This document shows, piece after piece, positions 38,506-47,384 of a DNA stretch of 64,000 nt. The stretch spans positions 98,254-162,253 of the forward strand of contig NZ_SJOF01000008.1 in assembly GCF_004331255.1 (NCBI RefSeq), given 5' to 3'. The translations under genes and the position numbers were made by a program. This stretch comes from Acinetobacter sp. ANC 4173 (lineage in GTDB: Bacteria > Pseudomonadota > Gammaproteobacteria > Pseudomonadales > Moraxellaceae). The notes under the pieces are model-generated. The model had not been told where the DNA came from, ran no database searches, and saw only the letters and a list, made by a program, of their open reading frames with translations. Positions within the stretch are counted from its first letter, which is position 1. Each line of letters begins with the position of its first letter.

Positions 38506-38856
38506 TTAAATGAGATGAATACCAAAATGTTGTAAAAGCTTTGCCCAAAGCAAAAATATAATTATCGTTATAACACAACAAGTACCTAAAGCAATCCAAA
38601 AACCATAACGTTGATACAATAGAGGAAATGCTAAAAACATCGGTAAAGTCGGGATGACATACCAAAAAGTATACCAAGCATGATTGGCAATTTTTTGAGG
38701 TTCCTGTCCTTCTAATTTCATCCAGATCAGAACAAGAACTGTTACTAGAGGTAATGCTGCAATTAACCCGCCTAAACGGTCACTACGTTTTGCTACTTCG
38801 GAAATAAGTATAACCATACCTGCTGTTATTGCATACTTAACAATCAGAGGAAGCAT
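38506..38856 (-). CDS. DUF3147 membrane protein
   Basis: 116 residues, four hydrophobic helices, with the typical VKYAITAGMVILISEVAKRSDRLGGLIAALPLVTVLVLIWM. The pattern (SEVAKRS, then GGLIAALP) is that of DUF3147. Function unknown. It lies 22 bases before the glycosylase gene and may share its transcript. Confidence 0.8.
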   Translation of the reverse strand: MLPLIVKYAITAGMVILISEVAKRSDRLGGLIAALPLVTVLVLIWMKLEGQEPQKIANHAWYTFWYVIPTLPMFLAFPLLYQRYGFWIALGTCCVITIIIFLLWAKLLQHFGIHLI

Positions 38857-39228
38857 TTACTTCTCCACGTAAAATGACCTATGCAAGAATAGTTTAATTA
38901 ATTTAAATTTTATAGAGACTTATAAAACTATTTACTCGAAATAAGAGACATAATCTGAGTAATCCATAATCACACCAATAAAAAATTTTATTTAATTTCA
39001 AATACTTAATATAAACCATTGTTTTATGTGATAAAAAAAATTAGTCTGTATTCTAATTGATAAATAAGCAGCTCCTTTATTCCATAAAGGGCTTCACTAC
39101 GTTTTGTTCCTGACATCATGTAATGATTCTAAATTAATTTTACTTAATGGTTCGGGATGATTAGTGAGTTTGATCAACATTGTTTAAATATTTTCCATAA
39201 AAATCCATATCTTATATTTACTTTAATA
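38857..39228. other. AT-rich stretch without an intact gene
   Basis: I see no frame with start, ribosome site and family similarity here. Together with the SDR remnant at 39229-39318 and the 186 bases after it, this is a decayed interval to the left of the glycosyltransferase operon. Confidence 0.5.
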
Positions 39229-39318
39229 TCAGTGCTTTATGTAAATTTTTAATAATTTTTCACAGATACTCCGACCAATTCCCCTACTGGTACCTGTTAT
39301 CAAATTTACCTTTTTCAT
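39229..39318 (-). pseudogene. Remnant of a short-chain dehydrogenase gene (N-terminal 29 codons)
   Basis: The minus strand from ATG 39318 reads MKKVNLITGTSRGIGRSICE and stops at 39229 after 29 codons. TGTSRGIG is the TGxxxGIG dinucleotide motif of short-chain dehydrogenases, at the normal distance from the start. Intact family members run about 250 residues; the rest is missing and I find no continuing frame. It is a deletion remnant, not a small gene. Confidence 0.75.
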
Positions 39319-39504
39319 TTAAGAGTTTGATGTTCTCCTTTAGAAGAACCAGCATTCACGGCTCCAAGGCAATCCAAGCAAAAGTGAGTAAGTTAGAACG
39401 GTATTAAATTGATGCATTTGATACACTGAAATGCAGGATTCCTGTCATATTTTCGGTACAGATTAATATCAACCAGAATATCGTTTCTAACTTATGAAAA
39501 ATAT

Positions 39505-40461
39505 CTAAAACTGTAAAATCCATTCACCTTTCACATAGGGATAATTATAGTTCGGGCCGTTGAAAGAGGCACTTTTATTATATCCAGCATTCATGCGAAA
39601 AAATTGAGATCCATACATTGGACTTTGCAAGTTCAGTTCAAAAAGTTGAGTTGACTGACTTGGAGCTTCATTGATTTTTTCCCGTCCTAGGCCAACTGTT
39701 AAGCCTGAAGACCATTTAGCAAAGCGCTGACGCCAACCAAGTGCCAGCATAGATTCTTCATAATTCTTTGGGTTGAAATACGCACCACCGACATCCTCTT
39801 GACTGCTATGATAAGTTCGATAACGGGCTTGGACCGTAAGACCTAGATTGAGTGAAGGTTGATAAATCAATTTAATTCGACCATGATCGCGACGATTATC
39901 ATCTGAAAAAAATTGGGTTCCAGCCAAACCGACGAGAGTGACATGATCACCTAAACCTTGATCCAGAGCAGCACCCACGAAAGTGAAATTAATCCCCTGA
40001 TCCAGAGCAGATTGCGTTTCGACCCAGTCACGATTCACAAATACGTCTAAGGCAGTTTTATCGAAAAACTGAGTCCGATAACTACCATCAAGAGTTAATA
40101 ATGTATGGTTATTTTGCTCGAATAGGCCTGCATCTAAAAACCAGCCATTCGCAGTGGCAGAATCGATATCTCTTCCTACAAATGATATTTTCTGTCCATC
40201 CCGATTCCAGTTATCGGCCTTATATTGATAAGCACTAGCACGCACACCTAGATAACTATCGCCACTTTCATATTTTGGAAAAAATTCTGCTGATAACTTA
40301 CGGGTTTGAAATCCCTCACTATCATCACTGAAAAAGAATTCTGTTCCAACAGCACGCCCACTGGTCCCTTTTTTTTCTTCTAATTCATTAGCAAAACAGC
40401 CCATGCTAATCATCATTAATAAAGGAATAGTGATACATAAATTTGTTGGTTTTGTTTTCAT
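39505..40461 (-). CDS. Outer membrane beta-barrel protein paired with a glycosyltransferase
   Basis: 318 residues. A signal peptide is cleaved near GCFANEL. The mature protein alternates polar and aromatic residues through many short strands and ends in WILQF, the terminal aromatic signature of outer membrane barrels. The ATG at 40461 overlaps the glycosyltransferase stop as ATGA with GGGGAACGA before it, so the two are coupled. By analogy with E. coli yaiP-yaiO, it may be the outer membrane exit for the polymer made by its partner; I do not see a sequence match strong enough to name it YaiO. Confidence 0.7.
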   Translation of the reverse strand: MKTKPTNLCITIPLLMMISMGCFANELEEKKGTSGRAVGTEFFFSDDSEGFQTRKLSAEFFPKYESGDSYLGVRASAYQYKADNWNRDGQKISFVGRDIDSATANGWFLDAGLFEQNNHTLLTLDGSYRTQFFDKTALDVFVNRDWVETQSALDQGINFTFVGAALDQGLGDHVTLVGLAGTQFFSDDNRRDHGRIKLIYQPSLNLGLTVQARYRTYHSSQEDVGGAYFNPKNYEESMLALGWRQRFAKWSSGLTVGLGREKINEAPSQSTQLFELNLQSPMYGSQFFRMNAGYNKSASFNGPNYNYPYVKGEWILQF

Positions 40462-41795
40462 TTCGTTCCCCATGTTTTTCGCGTTCTCAATATTTCATCC
40501 AAATACCCGAGAATACTAGCAGGTTGTAATAAGAAGCTATATGCGAGAACATATATCAAAAAACCAGCAAAGTTCTTCCGAACTTTCAGCTCCATTTCAT
40601 TAAACATCTGACGTTCAATAAAATAATTTAAGAGACTTAACAATAAAGCCATTGGAAGCAAAACCAGCGTCATAATGCCGACAATCCAGTAATAGCCAAA
40701 ACATGCCAATACTAACCCAGGCAAGAATCCAAAGGTAAAGGCCAGATCTAACCAAGGAAAAAGCAGATTCCAATAAATAAAGAATGTTGACAGTCGTGGC
40801 TTGACTAAAATGGATGGATGTTTAATAAAAGCTTCCACCATGCCTCGTGCCCATCGCTGGCGCTGCTTCATAAAAACTCTGAGTGTCGTAGGTGCATTGG
40901 TAAAAAGGCAGGCATCCTCACAATGCCCAACTCTATACCCAGCATTGAGCAATGCCCAAGTGAGTACAATATCTTCGCCTACACATTCAGGCCATCCACC
41001 CACTTCAATCAATGCAGCACGATCGTAAATAGAGAAAGCTCCTTGCGCAACTAGAGTACCTTGGTAAAGTGATTGCATGCGCTTGGTTGCTGAAATTCCA
41101 AGAAAATAGTCCCATTCCTGAGTTTTAGTCAGTAAATTCTCTCGAGAGTTACGAACCAAAATCTTACCAGCCACAGCACGAGTATTTGGTGGGTCTAAAA
41201 GATAGCGTTCAACAATATTAATCAACGCAATACGATGTAAATATGAATCAGCATCGATTGTGACTACAAGGTCATGTTCAACCAATTTAAATCCTTCATT
41301 CAAGGCATGCGCTTTACCCGCATTTTTCTCCAAATCAAGAAAAGTAAGCCATGAAAACTGTTCTTGTAGATTTTTAACAATATCGGCTGTCTCATCTTTA
41401 GAACCATCATTAATTACAATGACTTGTAACTTACCATGATAATTCTGATGACTGATACTCACCAAAGTATCTTTAATCGAAGCAGCTTCATTATAAGCAG
41501 CAATCAGAATACTGACGCCTGGATAAAATGAAAGTGTCTGTCGACGAGGCCTTTTATCCATCATCAAGCTCAAAGCAGCGAATGAATTCATAAAGCCTGG
41601 AATAATGGCAATCCCATAAATCAGAAAAATAGCAGCAAACAGACCAATGTGTGTACTGAGGTCATGTATCCACGCTTGTGCTATCCATATTGAAAACCAA
41701 GTCCAAAGACAAGCACCACTTAAAGCAATACAAAATTTTAATCGTATCGAAAAATAAAGTAGAGATATTCCTTTGTCAATCTCAGTACTAATCAT
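40458..41795 (-). CDS. Family 2 processive glycosyltransferase
   Basis: 445 residues. Two N-terminal helices (about 18-65), a GT-A catalytic domain with VSILIAAYNEAASIKDTL, DGSKDET, VTIDADSYLHR (DxD), CVGEDIVLTWAL (acid catalyst region) and QRQRWARGM (QxxRW), then about four C-terminal helices. This is the architecture of PgaC/IcaA, hyaluronan and YaiP-like synthases that make and extrude a polysaccharide. No deacetylase or accessory PgaB/PgaD gene is next to it, so the product is unknown. An inverted repeat lies just upstream of the ATG. Confidence 0.85.
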   Translation of the reverse strand: MISTEIDKGISLLYFSIRLKFCIALSGACLWTWFSIWIAQAWIHDLSTHIGLFAAIFLIYGIAIIPGFMNSFAALSLMMDKRPRRQTLSFYPGVSILIAAYNEAASIKDTLVSISHQNYHGKLQVIVINDGSKDETADIVKNLQEQFSWLTFLDLEKNAGKAHALNEGFKLVEHDLVVTIDADSYLHRIALINIVERYLLDPPNTRAVAGKILVRNSRENLLTKTQEWDYFLGISATKRMQSLYQGTLVAQGAFSIYDRAALIEVGGWPECVGEDIVLTWALLNAGYRVGHCEDACLFTNAPTTLRVFMKQRQRWARGMVEAFIKHPSILVKPRLSTFFIYWNLLFPWLDLAFTFGFLPGLVLACFGYYWIVGIMTLVLLPMALLLSLLNYFIERQMFNEMELKVRKNFAGFLIYVLAYSFLLQPASILGYLDEILRTRKTWGTK

Positions 41796-41810
41796 TATAT
41801 TTTTCCATTA

Positions 41811-41838
41811 ATTAAGTATAACTATAATCATACTTAAT
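41811..41838 (-). promoter_or_regulatory. Inverted repeat upstream of the glycosyltransferase
   Basis: ATTAAGTAT and ATACTTAAT, perfect 9-base arms ten bases apart, 16 bases before the ATG. It could be an operator or a 5' hairpin. Confidence 0.4.
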
Positions 41839-42267
41839 ACGGCTCAAAAATAAATTCAATAATTACCAAACTTATATGAAGTCTTGATTATTTTTGTACC
41901 AAATGCGCTCAACTTTGTAGACACTTTTTAATTAGATATGGACTGCCACCACTCTCCTAGACAAATTTAGTCTATTCTTTTTGTATAGGAGAGAACATTA
42001 TGAGTGTCACAAGATTCACTTTGATCTGATTTATCTGAAAAATTTCGGTGAAAACTGCAGAATTGACCAAGCCCGTTCGCTTATGAAAGCAGATGTTAAA
42101 ACGTTCTCGGAAGTAAGCCTATCAGACTGAATTGAAACCTTGTTAAATCAACAATACTGTTGCTTTAATATAACTAGCCGAAAAAAGTCCACGTTGAAAT
42201 CAGTCGGCTTTTATTCTTCACATATGTAACATGGACTCCATAAATTTATTCCAATTAAAAAATAAAG
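41839..42267. other. Degenerate intergenic DNA, possible insertion-sequence scar
   Basis: No complete gene. TGGACTGCCACCACTCTCCT at 41939, followed by a TAGGAGAGAACATTATG leader-like stretch, recalls the left end of IS3-type elements, and a 46-codon frame without a good start follows (to a TGA at 42130). A weak hairpin AGCCGA...TCGGCT with a T-tail lies at about 42176-42214. No transposase motif is recognisable. Confidence 0.35.
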
Positions 42268-43011
42268 TTACCCCAATTTATTTACAATCCGCAAAGGTAA
42301 AACTTTCATCGCTAAGCTCATTGGTAACCACGGCCACTTTGGAATATACGCTTTGACAGGAGCTTTCTCAATCGCTTCTGCAAGTAAATGTGAACCCGTT
42401 TTTTCATCGACTTCAAACGGTAACTTTTTCGCCCCTTCATTTAACTCAGTACGAATATAGCCAGGGAATATAGTCGAAACTTTAATGGGTGTATCAATGA
42501 GTTCTGCACGTATGCCTTCGGCTAAATGTGCTACCGCAGCTTTGCTCGCGGCATAAGTTGAGAGATGCTTTGGCAAGCCACGCATCGCACTCATGGAAGA
42601 AATCACCACCAAATGCCCCGAATTTTGAGCACGAAAAATTTCAACCGCTGCTTCACATTGTGCCAATGCTGAAATAAAGTTGGTTTCTGCAGTTGCGCGG
42701 TTAATCTCAAAATTGCCTTTACCAATACGACGACCTTGTCCGACTCCCGCATTCACAATAATTCGATCTAGTTTGCCAAAGTCTTGTTGGAATGCCTTAA
42801 ACACATCAAAGACTTGGTCATAATTGGTCACATCTAAAGTTTTGGCAATCACCTGAATACCATACTGACTTTCAAGCTCTTGTTTAAGTGCTTCTAGACG
42901 TTCCATACGTCGCGCACAAATGGCGAGATTGTAGCCCTTTTGTGCAAATTCACGCGCCATACCTGCGCCTAAACCTGAACTCGCCCCTGTAATTAAAATG
43001 GTTTTTGCCAT
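42268..43011 (-). CDS. Short-chain dehydrogenase/reductase
   Basis: 247 residues. TILITGASSGLGAGMA (TGxxxGxG), NAG at VNAGVGQG, the catalytic serine in VISSMSAMRG and YxxxK in YAASKAAVAHLAEGIRAE. I chose the ATG at 43011, after AAGGA; an ATG at 43035 overlaps the previous gene. It is the last gene of an operon with an acyl-CoA dehydrogenase, an APH-type kinase and a histidine phosphatase, which suggests a substrate that is a hydroxy- or keto-acyl-CoA (LvaD-like role). Confidence 0.85.
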   Translation of the reverse strand: MAKTILITGASSGLGAGMAREFAQKGYNLAICARRMERLEALKQELESQYGIQVIAKTLDVTNYDQVFDVFKAFQQDFGKLDRIIVNAGVGQGRRIGKGNFEINRATAETNFISALAQCEAAVEIFRAQNSGHLVVISSMSAMRGLPKHLSTYAASKAAVAHLAEGIRAELIDTPIKVSTIFPGYIRTELNEGAKKLPFEVDEKTGSHLLAEAIEKAPVKAYIPKWPWLPMSLAMKVLPLRIVNKLG

Positions 43012-43025
43012 GGGTGAAATCCTTG

Positions 43026-43724
43026 TTATATCCATGTTAAAAGTTCTGAATCATCTGCTTTAATAAAATGATGCTCATTTAAACTGAGTAATTGCGGTTC
43101 GTTTCCAACTAAACGCAAAGTGGTCATACTGGTATTAGTAATCGCCCAGTTCAATGCAAATGTACGATTAGGATTCAGTTCGAGAATTTTTCCTGCAGCC
43201 ACAGAAATGACGCCACCAGAGGTAAACACGACCGCATAGCGTGGCTTGGTTTGTGCTAATTCATTACACAAATCTTGCAAAGCTGTTTCGACTCGATCTT
43301 TAAATGTCGGCCATGACTCTTCATATTCATGGTGATGTTCACCACCCGTCCAACGTTCAATGGCGCCTTCAAAAATTTTTGCCAGATAGGCACGCGGATT
43401 TACATGCTGCGCGACATCAGATTTTAATAAATGCGGCTCGTTGAATCTTGGCTCATACTGAGCAAAAACTTGCTGATGGTTGAATTCATTCCATTGTGAA
43501 TCTGTCACGACTTGGCTATGTGGAAAGCATTCCGCCAAAGCCAATTGCGCTGTTTGTTGATGGCGATGCATGGAACCGGCAATCACATACGGTGATTCTT
43601 TTAAAATTTGTTTGAAATATTGCCCCAATCGTTGCGCTTGTAATTCTCCTTTCTCCGAAAGTTTGTCATAACTTTTGGCACCAAAAGAAGCTTGTCCATG
43701 ACGAATCAAATAAATGGTGGTCAT
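43026..43724 (-). CDS. Histidine phosphatase family protein
   Basis: 232 residues, phosphoglycerate mutase-like fold. The catalytic motif LIRHGQASFG is at the N-terminus, the second arginine in AGSMHRHQQTAQLAL, and the late histidine in VFTSGGVISVAAG replaces the usual SHG with SGG, which may alter catalysis. It overlaps the kinase gene by 4 bases (ATGA). In this operon it may remove phosphate from a CoA-linked or free intermediate; that is inference. Confidence 0.8.
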   Translation of the reverse strand: MTTIYLIRHGQASFGAKSYDKLSEKGELQAQRLGQYFKQILKESPYVIAGSMHRHQQTAQLALAECFPHSQVVTDSQWNEFNHQQVFAQYEPRFNEPHLLKSDVAQHVNPRAYLAKIFEGAIERWTGGEHHHEYEESWPTFKDRVETALQDLCNELAQTKPRYAVVFTSGGVISVAAGKILELNPNRTFALNWAITNTSMTTLRLVGNEPQLLSLNEHHFIKADDSELLTWI

Positions 43725-44842
43725 TTCTCTAAGATGTCCTTAAATTTTTCCATATATTTATGTGCAATTTCATTGGCTTCCAGCTTTTGCATTCCAATCA
43801 ATTTCAACGCACGAATATGCAAGGCATGAATAATGACCCAAAAATCTTTAAAGGCAGGATTATTGGTTTGCTTATGGAAATAACGATAGTAAATTTGCTG
43901 CGCGATAACCGCTAAACGGAAAATGCCAAACACTTCGTAAAAAGTCCAATTTTCTGGCTGTAATCCTGTCTTTTCCAAGTAATATTCTACAACTTGCTTA
44001 CGAGTAAACATTCCTTGCATATTGGTGGGTTGGCGCCGCGTCGCTTTAAAAATTTTACTATCCTTTTCTTCAACCCAATAAGCCAATGCCGAACCCAAAT
44101 CCATCAGCGGATCGCCAATTGTCGCCATTTCCCAATCCAAAACCCCAATCACTTGCGTTGGATCTTCAGGATCTAAAATGACATTATCAAAACGCCAATC
44201 GTTATGAATTAAACAGGTTGCCGAATCTTCAGGGATATTGTCAATCAGCCATTTACGTACAAATTTGAAGGTCGGCACATTGAGCGTATGTGCTTTCTCA
44301 AAGCGCTGATCCCAACCTTCAACCTGTCTGCGACAATAACCTTCACCTTTGCCTAGTTTTTCCAGTTCTGTGCCTTGATAGGGTACTTGGTGCAATTCGA
44401 TTAGTTTATCAATCACATTCACACATAACTGATGCACTTGCGCTTCAGAAAAATGTAATTCTGGTGGAAGTTTTGCGCGTGGAATAATACCCGCAATCCG
44501 TTTCATGACATAAAAGTCACAACCCAATACAGACTCATCCTGACAAAGACCAACCATTTCTGGTAAGACAGGATAAAACGGTGCCAAGTTTTTCTGCACC
44601 GTATATTCACGTGCCATATCATGAGCTGATTTTGCTTTAGTCCCTTTGGGTGGGCAACGTAGAATAAGATCAGTATTGTCATATTTTAGGCGATACGTCC
44701 AATTTGAAGCCCCACCCGAGTATTGTGTGACTCTAACTTGCCCCTCTAACACGACGCCTTGTGACTTAAGCCAATCTTCTACAGCTTGTACATCCAGTTC
44801 TTCACCTTCACGCACGCTGCCACCAACATCAATTACCGACAT
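43721..44842 (-). CDS. APH-type kinase of the ACAD10/ACAD11-LvaA kind
   Basis: 373 residues of the aminoglycoside phosphotransferase fold. The phosphate-binding part is GGASNWTYRLKYDNTDLILRCPP; the Brenner catalytic loop is LIHNDWRFDNVILD and the metal site is VIGVLDWEMATIGDPLMDLGSAL. The same domain is fused to an acyl-CoA dehydrogenase in mammalian ACAD10 and ACAD11 and is LvaA in the levulinate pathway, where it phosphorylates 4-hydroxyacyl-CoA. Here it lies 55 bases after an acyl-CoA dehydrogenase gene, the split arrangement. Confidence 0.82.
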   Translation of the reverse strand: MSVIDVGGSVREGEELDVQAVEDWLKSQGVVLEGQVRVTQYSGGASNWTYRLKYDNTDLILRCPPKGTKAKSAHDMAREYTVQKNLAPFYPVLPEMVGLCQDESVLGCDFYVMKRIAGIIPRAKLPPELHFSEAQVHQLCVNVIDKLIELHQVPYQGTELEKLGKGEGYCRRQVEGWDQRFEKAHTLNVPTFKFVRKWLIDNIPEDSATCLIHNDWRFDNVILDPEDPTQVIGVLDWEMATIGDPLMDLGSALAYWVEEKDSKIFKATRRQPTNMQGMFTRKQVVEYYLEKTGLQPENWTFYEVFGIFRLAVIAQQIYYRYFHKQTNNPAFKDFWVIIHALHIRALKLIGMQKLEANEIAHKYMEKFKDILEK

Positions 44843-44897
44843 ACTCGTTATCCCTAGTTCTTAGAATATGAATGCTTTACTTAGTTTTACCACAGCT

Positions 44898-46136
44898 TTA
44901 TTTTTTACGCGCGCCGTATCCACGTTTTTTCAGTTCAAGTTTGGCAATCATCCCTTTATGCACTTCATCGGGACCATCAGCCAAACGTAAACTACGTGCT
45001 TGAGCAAAGAATCCTGTTAATGGTGTGTCACGAGAAACACCTGCACCACCATGCATTTGTATTGCCATATCCACCACTTTTTCCAATACACTTGGTGCAA
45101 CCACTTTAATGGCTGAAATTTCAGTTAAGGCAGCCATATTGCCCAAAGTATCCATTTTGTAGGCAGCATACAAAGTCAATAAACGTGCCTGATCAATCGC
45201 AATTCGAGCTTCTGCAACACGTTCTAAATTGCCACCTAGTTTCAGAATTTCTTTTCCAAATGCAGTTCGACTCATACCACGGTCAATCATCAGTTCTAAT
45301 GATTTTTCCGCTGCGCCTATACAGCGCATACAATGATGAATCCGACCTGGCCCAAGGCGACCTTGTGCAATCTCAAAGCCCTGACCTGCACCACCAATAA
45401 AGTTAGATACAGGAACACGCACATTATTGAAGCTAATTTCACCGTGACCATGTGGCGCATCATAATCACCAAATACAGGTAACATGCGCTCAATGGTTAC
45501 ACCTTCAGAATCGATGGGAACCAGTACCATAGAATGTTGATGATGACGGTCTTTGGTTTCATCAGGCGTATGCGCCATAAAGATAATAATTTTGGCATTT
45601 GGATCACCCAAGCCCGATGACCACCATTTACGCCCATTCAGAACAATCTCATTGTCCTCAATTACGGCAGTTGCCTGCATATTAGTGGCATCACTGGAAG
45701 CAACTTCAGGTTCGGTCATACAAAATACTGAACGGATTTTTCCGTCCAATAACGGCGTTAACCATTGTTGTTTTTGTTGTTCGCTGCCATAGCGCCATAG
45801 CACTTCCATATTGCCACTGTCTGGTGCATTACAGTTAAATACTGTTGGCGCAATTAGGCTTCGACCTGTCAATTCTGCAATATGTGCATATTCTTGTACT
45901 GAAAGCCCTGCACCTAATACAGGATCAGGCAAAAACATATTCCATAGACCCGCAGCTTTAGCCTTAGCTTTCAAGACTTCAAGTTGCGCTGGCCACTGCC
46001 ACTGCGTCCAATTTCCATTAGGATTTAAATGATGTATTTCATTCCAAAACTCGCTTTCTACAGGTTCAATTTCATTTTTTATAAAAGCTTTTGTGCGCTC
46101 AATATAGTCTTGAGCACGTGGTGAAAGTTCAAACAT
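44898..46136 (-). CDS. Acyl-CoA dehydrogenase family protein (ACAD11-like)
   Basis: 412 residues, full length, FAD-binding. FCMTEPEVASSDATNMQATA and WWSSGLGDPNAKIIIFM mark the middle domain; GMSRTAFGKEILKLGGN and QMHGGAGVSRDTPL the C-terminal helical domain. With the APH-type kinase it matches the split form of ACAD10/11; such enzymes can eliminate phosphate from 4-phosphoacyl-CoA. It is the first gene of the operon and divergent from a LysR gene. Confidence 0.87.
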   Translation of the reverse strand: MFELSPRAQDYIERTKAFIKNEIEPVESEFWNEIHHLNPNGNWTQWQWPAQLEVLKAKAKAAGLWNMFLPDPVLGAGLSVQEYAHIAELTGRSLIAPTVFNCNAPDSGNMEVLWRYGSEQQKQQWLTPLLDGKIRSVFCMTEPEVASSDATNMQATAVIEDNEIVLNGRKWWSSGLGDPNAKIIIFMAHTPDETKDRHHQHSMVLVPIDSEGVTIERMLPVFGDYDAPHGHGEISFNNVRVPVSNFIGGAGQGFEIAQGRLGPGRIHHCMRCIGAAEKSLELMIDRGMSRTAFGKEILKLGGNLERVAEARIAIDQARLLTLYAAYKMDTLGNMAALTEISAIKVVAPSVLEKVVDMAIQMHGGAGVSRDTPLTGFFAQARSLRLADGPDEVHKGMIAKLELKKRGYGARKK

Positions 46137-46228
46137 GAGTGCATCCTGTAGATTTTGTAATCATTCGCTTTACAGAACATTAGCTTAAAATTTAATATGA
46201 ATGAAATGATTTTAATTAATAGAAATTT

Positions 46229-47146
46229 ATGAATACTATTCATAATAATGTTGATATGGACTTAGCAAACTTTTACCGTATCGATATCAATCTTTATCCT
46301 CTTTTTATTGCCATTTTTGAGCTAAAAAGTATTTCTAAAGCAGCGCATATGCTCAATATTACGCAGTCTGCTGCTAGCCACGCCTTACAACGTTTGCGCT
46401 TACAACTGCAAGATGATTTATTCATTCGCGCTGGTCATAAGATGTTACCTACACCTTTTGCTGAACAATCCTATCCCATCATTAAAAATGCACTGCATGC
46501 TATTCAAAGTATTTCACTTCAGAAACAAAGTTTTGAACCGGATATGGTTAAAACATTAAAAATTGCAGTACATGATGAAATTGAACCCATCATCTTTCCT
46601 CGTATTTTCCAACATTTCCAACAACTGAATTTAGATATTCAATTTACAAGTATTAAATTAGATCGTAAAACGGTTGTTGCGGATTTGGCTGCCCAGCAAA
46701 TCGATTTTGTGATGGATCTAGAACAAAACTTTGGAGAAAAAATTCAATTTCAAGCATTGGTACATGACCGTTTTATTGCTTGCACCCAACAAACCCAGAT
46801 GGATGAAGCTACTTATTTTGCATCTCCACATATAGGCGTATCTTCACGCCGTACGGGATTATTACTTGAGGACATTTACTTACAACGCCAGCAACTCAAT
46901 CGGAATATTTTGTTACGTTGCCAACACTACTCCACTGCATTACAAATATTAGAACAAAATGCTCAAGCGATTTTAACTTTGCCCGAGACAATTCTTTCTC
47001 ATTTACAAGTCGGATTATCTTTAAATATTTTTTCTGTGCCAGTTGAATTACCTAATATGAAAATGGGTATGTTTTGGCATAAAGATTTAAATGAAAATAA
47101 AAGGTGCATTTTTTTGCGTGAGCAGATAAATTCCATTTTTGCTTAG
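46229..47146 (+). CDS. LysR-family transcriptional regulator
   Basis: 305 residues. The N-terminal helix-turn-helix is LYPLFIAIFELKSISKAAHMLNITQSAASHALQRLRLQLQDDLFIRAG, followed by the substrate-binding domain. It is divergent from the acyl-CoA dehydrogenase operon, 92 bases apart, and so its probable regulator. The N-terminus has two close methionines (residues 1 and 10) with poor ribosome sites; I kept the first. Confidence 0.88.
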   Translation: MNTIHNNVDMDLANFYRIDINLYPLFIAIFELKSISKAAHMLNITQSAASHALQRLRLQLQDDLFIRAGHKMLPTPFAEQSYPIIKNALHAIQSISLQKQSFEPDMVKTLKIAVHDEIEPIIFPRIFQHFQQLNLDIQFTSIKLDRKTVVADLAAQQIDFVMDLEQNFGEKIQFQALVHDRFIACTQQTQMDEATYFASPHIGVSSRRTGLLLEDIYLQRQQLNRNILLRCQHYSTALQILEQNAQAILTLPETILSHLQVGLSLNIFSVPVELPNMKMGMFWHKDLNENKRCIFLREQINSIFA

Positions 47147-47187
47147 GCTATTTATTTAATAAACATCATTTTGCTTAGGCTATTTTA
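47137..47187 (+). repeat. Short direct repeat at the LysR gene end
   Basis: TTTTGCTTAGGCTATTTA occurs at about 47137-47154 and again, almost unchanged, at about 47169-47187. The first copy includes the last codons and stop of the LysR gene. It looks like a local duplication. Confidence 0.6.
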
Positions 47188-47213
47188 AGTCTTTAAATGA
47201 TTGTGGTTTTGTA

Positions 47214-47246
47214 ACAAAAAAAGTGGCTTGCATCGCAAACCACTTT
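47214..47246 (-). terminator. Terminator, probably of the nitroreductase gene
   Basis: AAAGTGGCTTGC / GCAAACCACTTT, 12 bases with one mismatch and a three-base loop; the minus strand exit is a run of seven T. It lies 140 bases beyond the nitroreductase stop. Confidence 0.65.
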
Positions 47247-47384
47247 AAAGTCAAAGCTTGATTGATAGAAAATCAAATATAAATTGACTTTCTATCATCT
47301 AAATTAATGTGTTCTATCCATTAAAACCTACATCTCCCTTAAAGGAAAAAGCCACAGGCTTATTTCCTAATCGTGGTATCTGAT

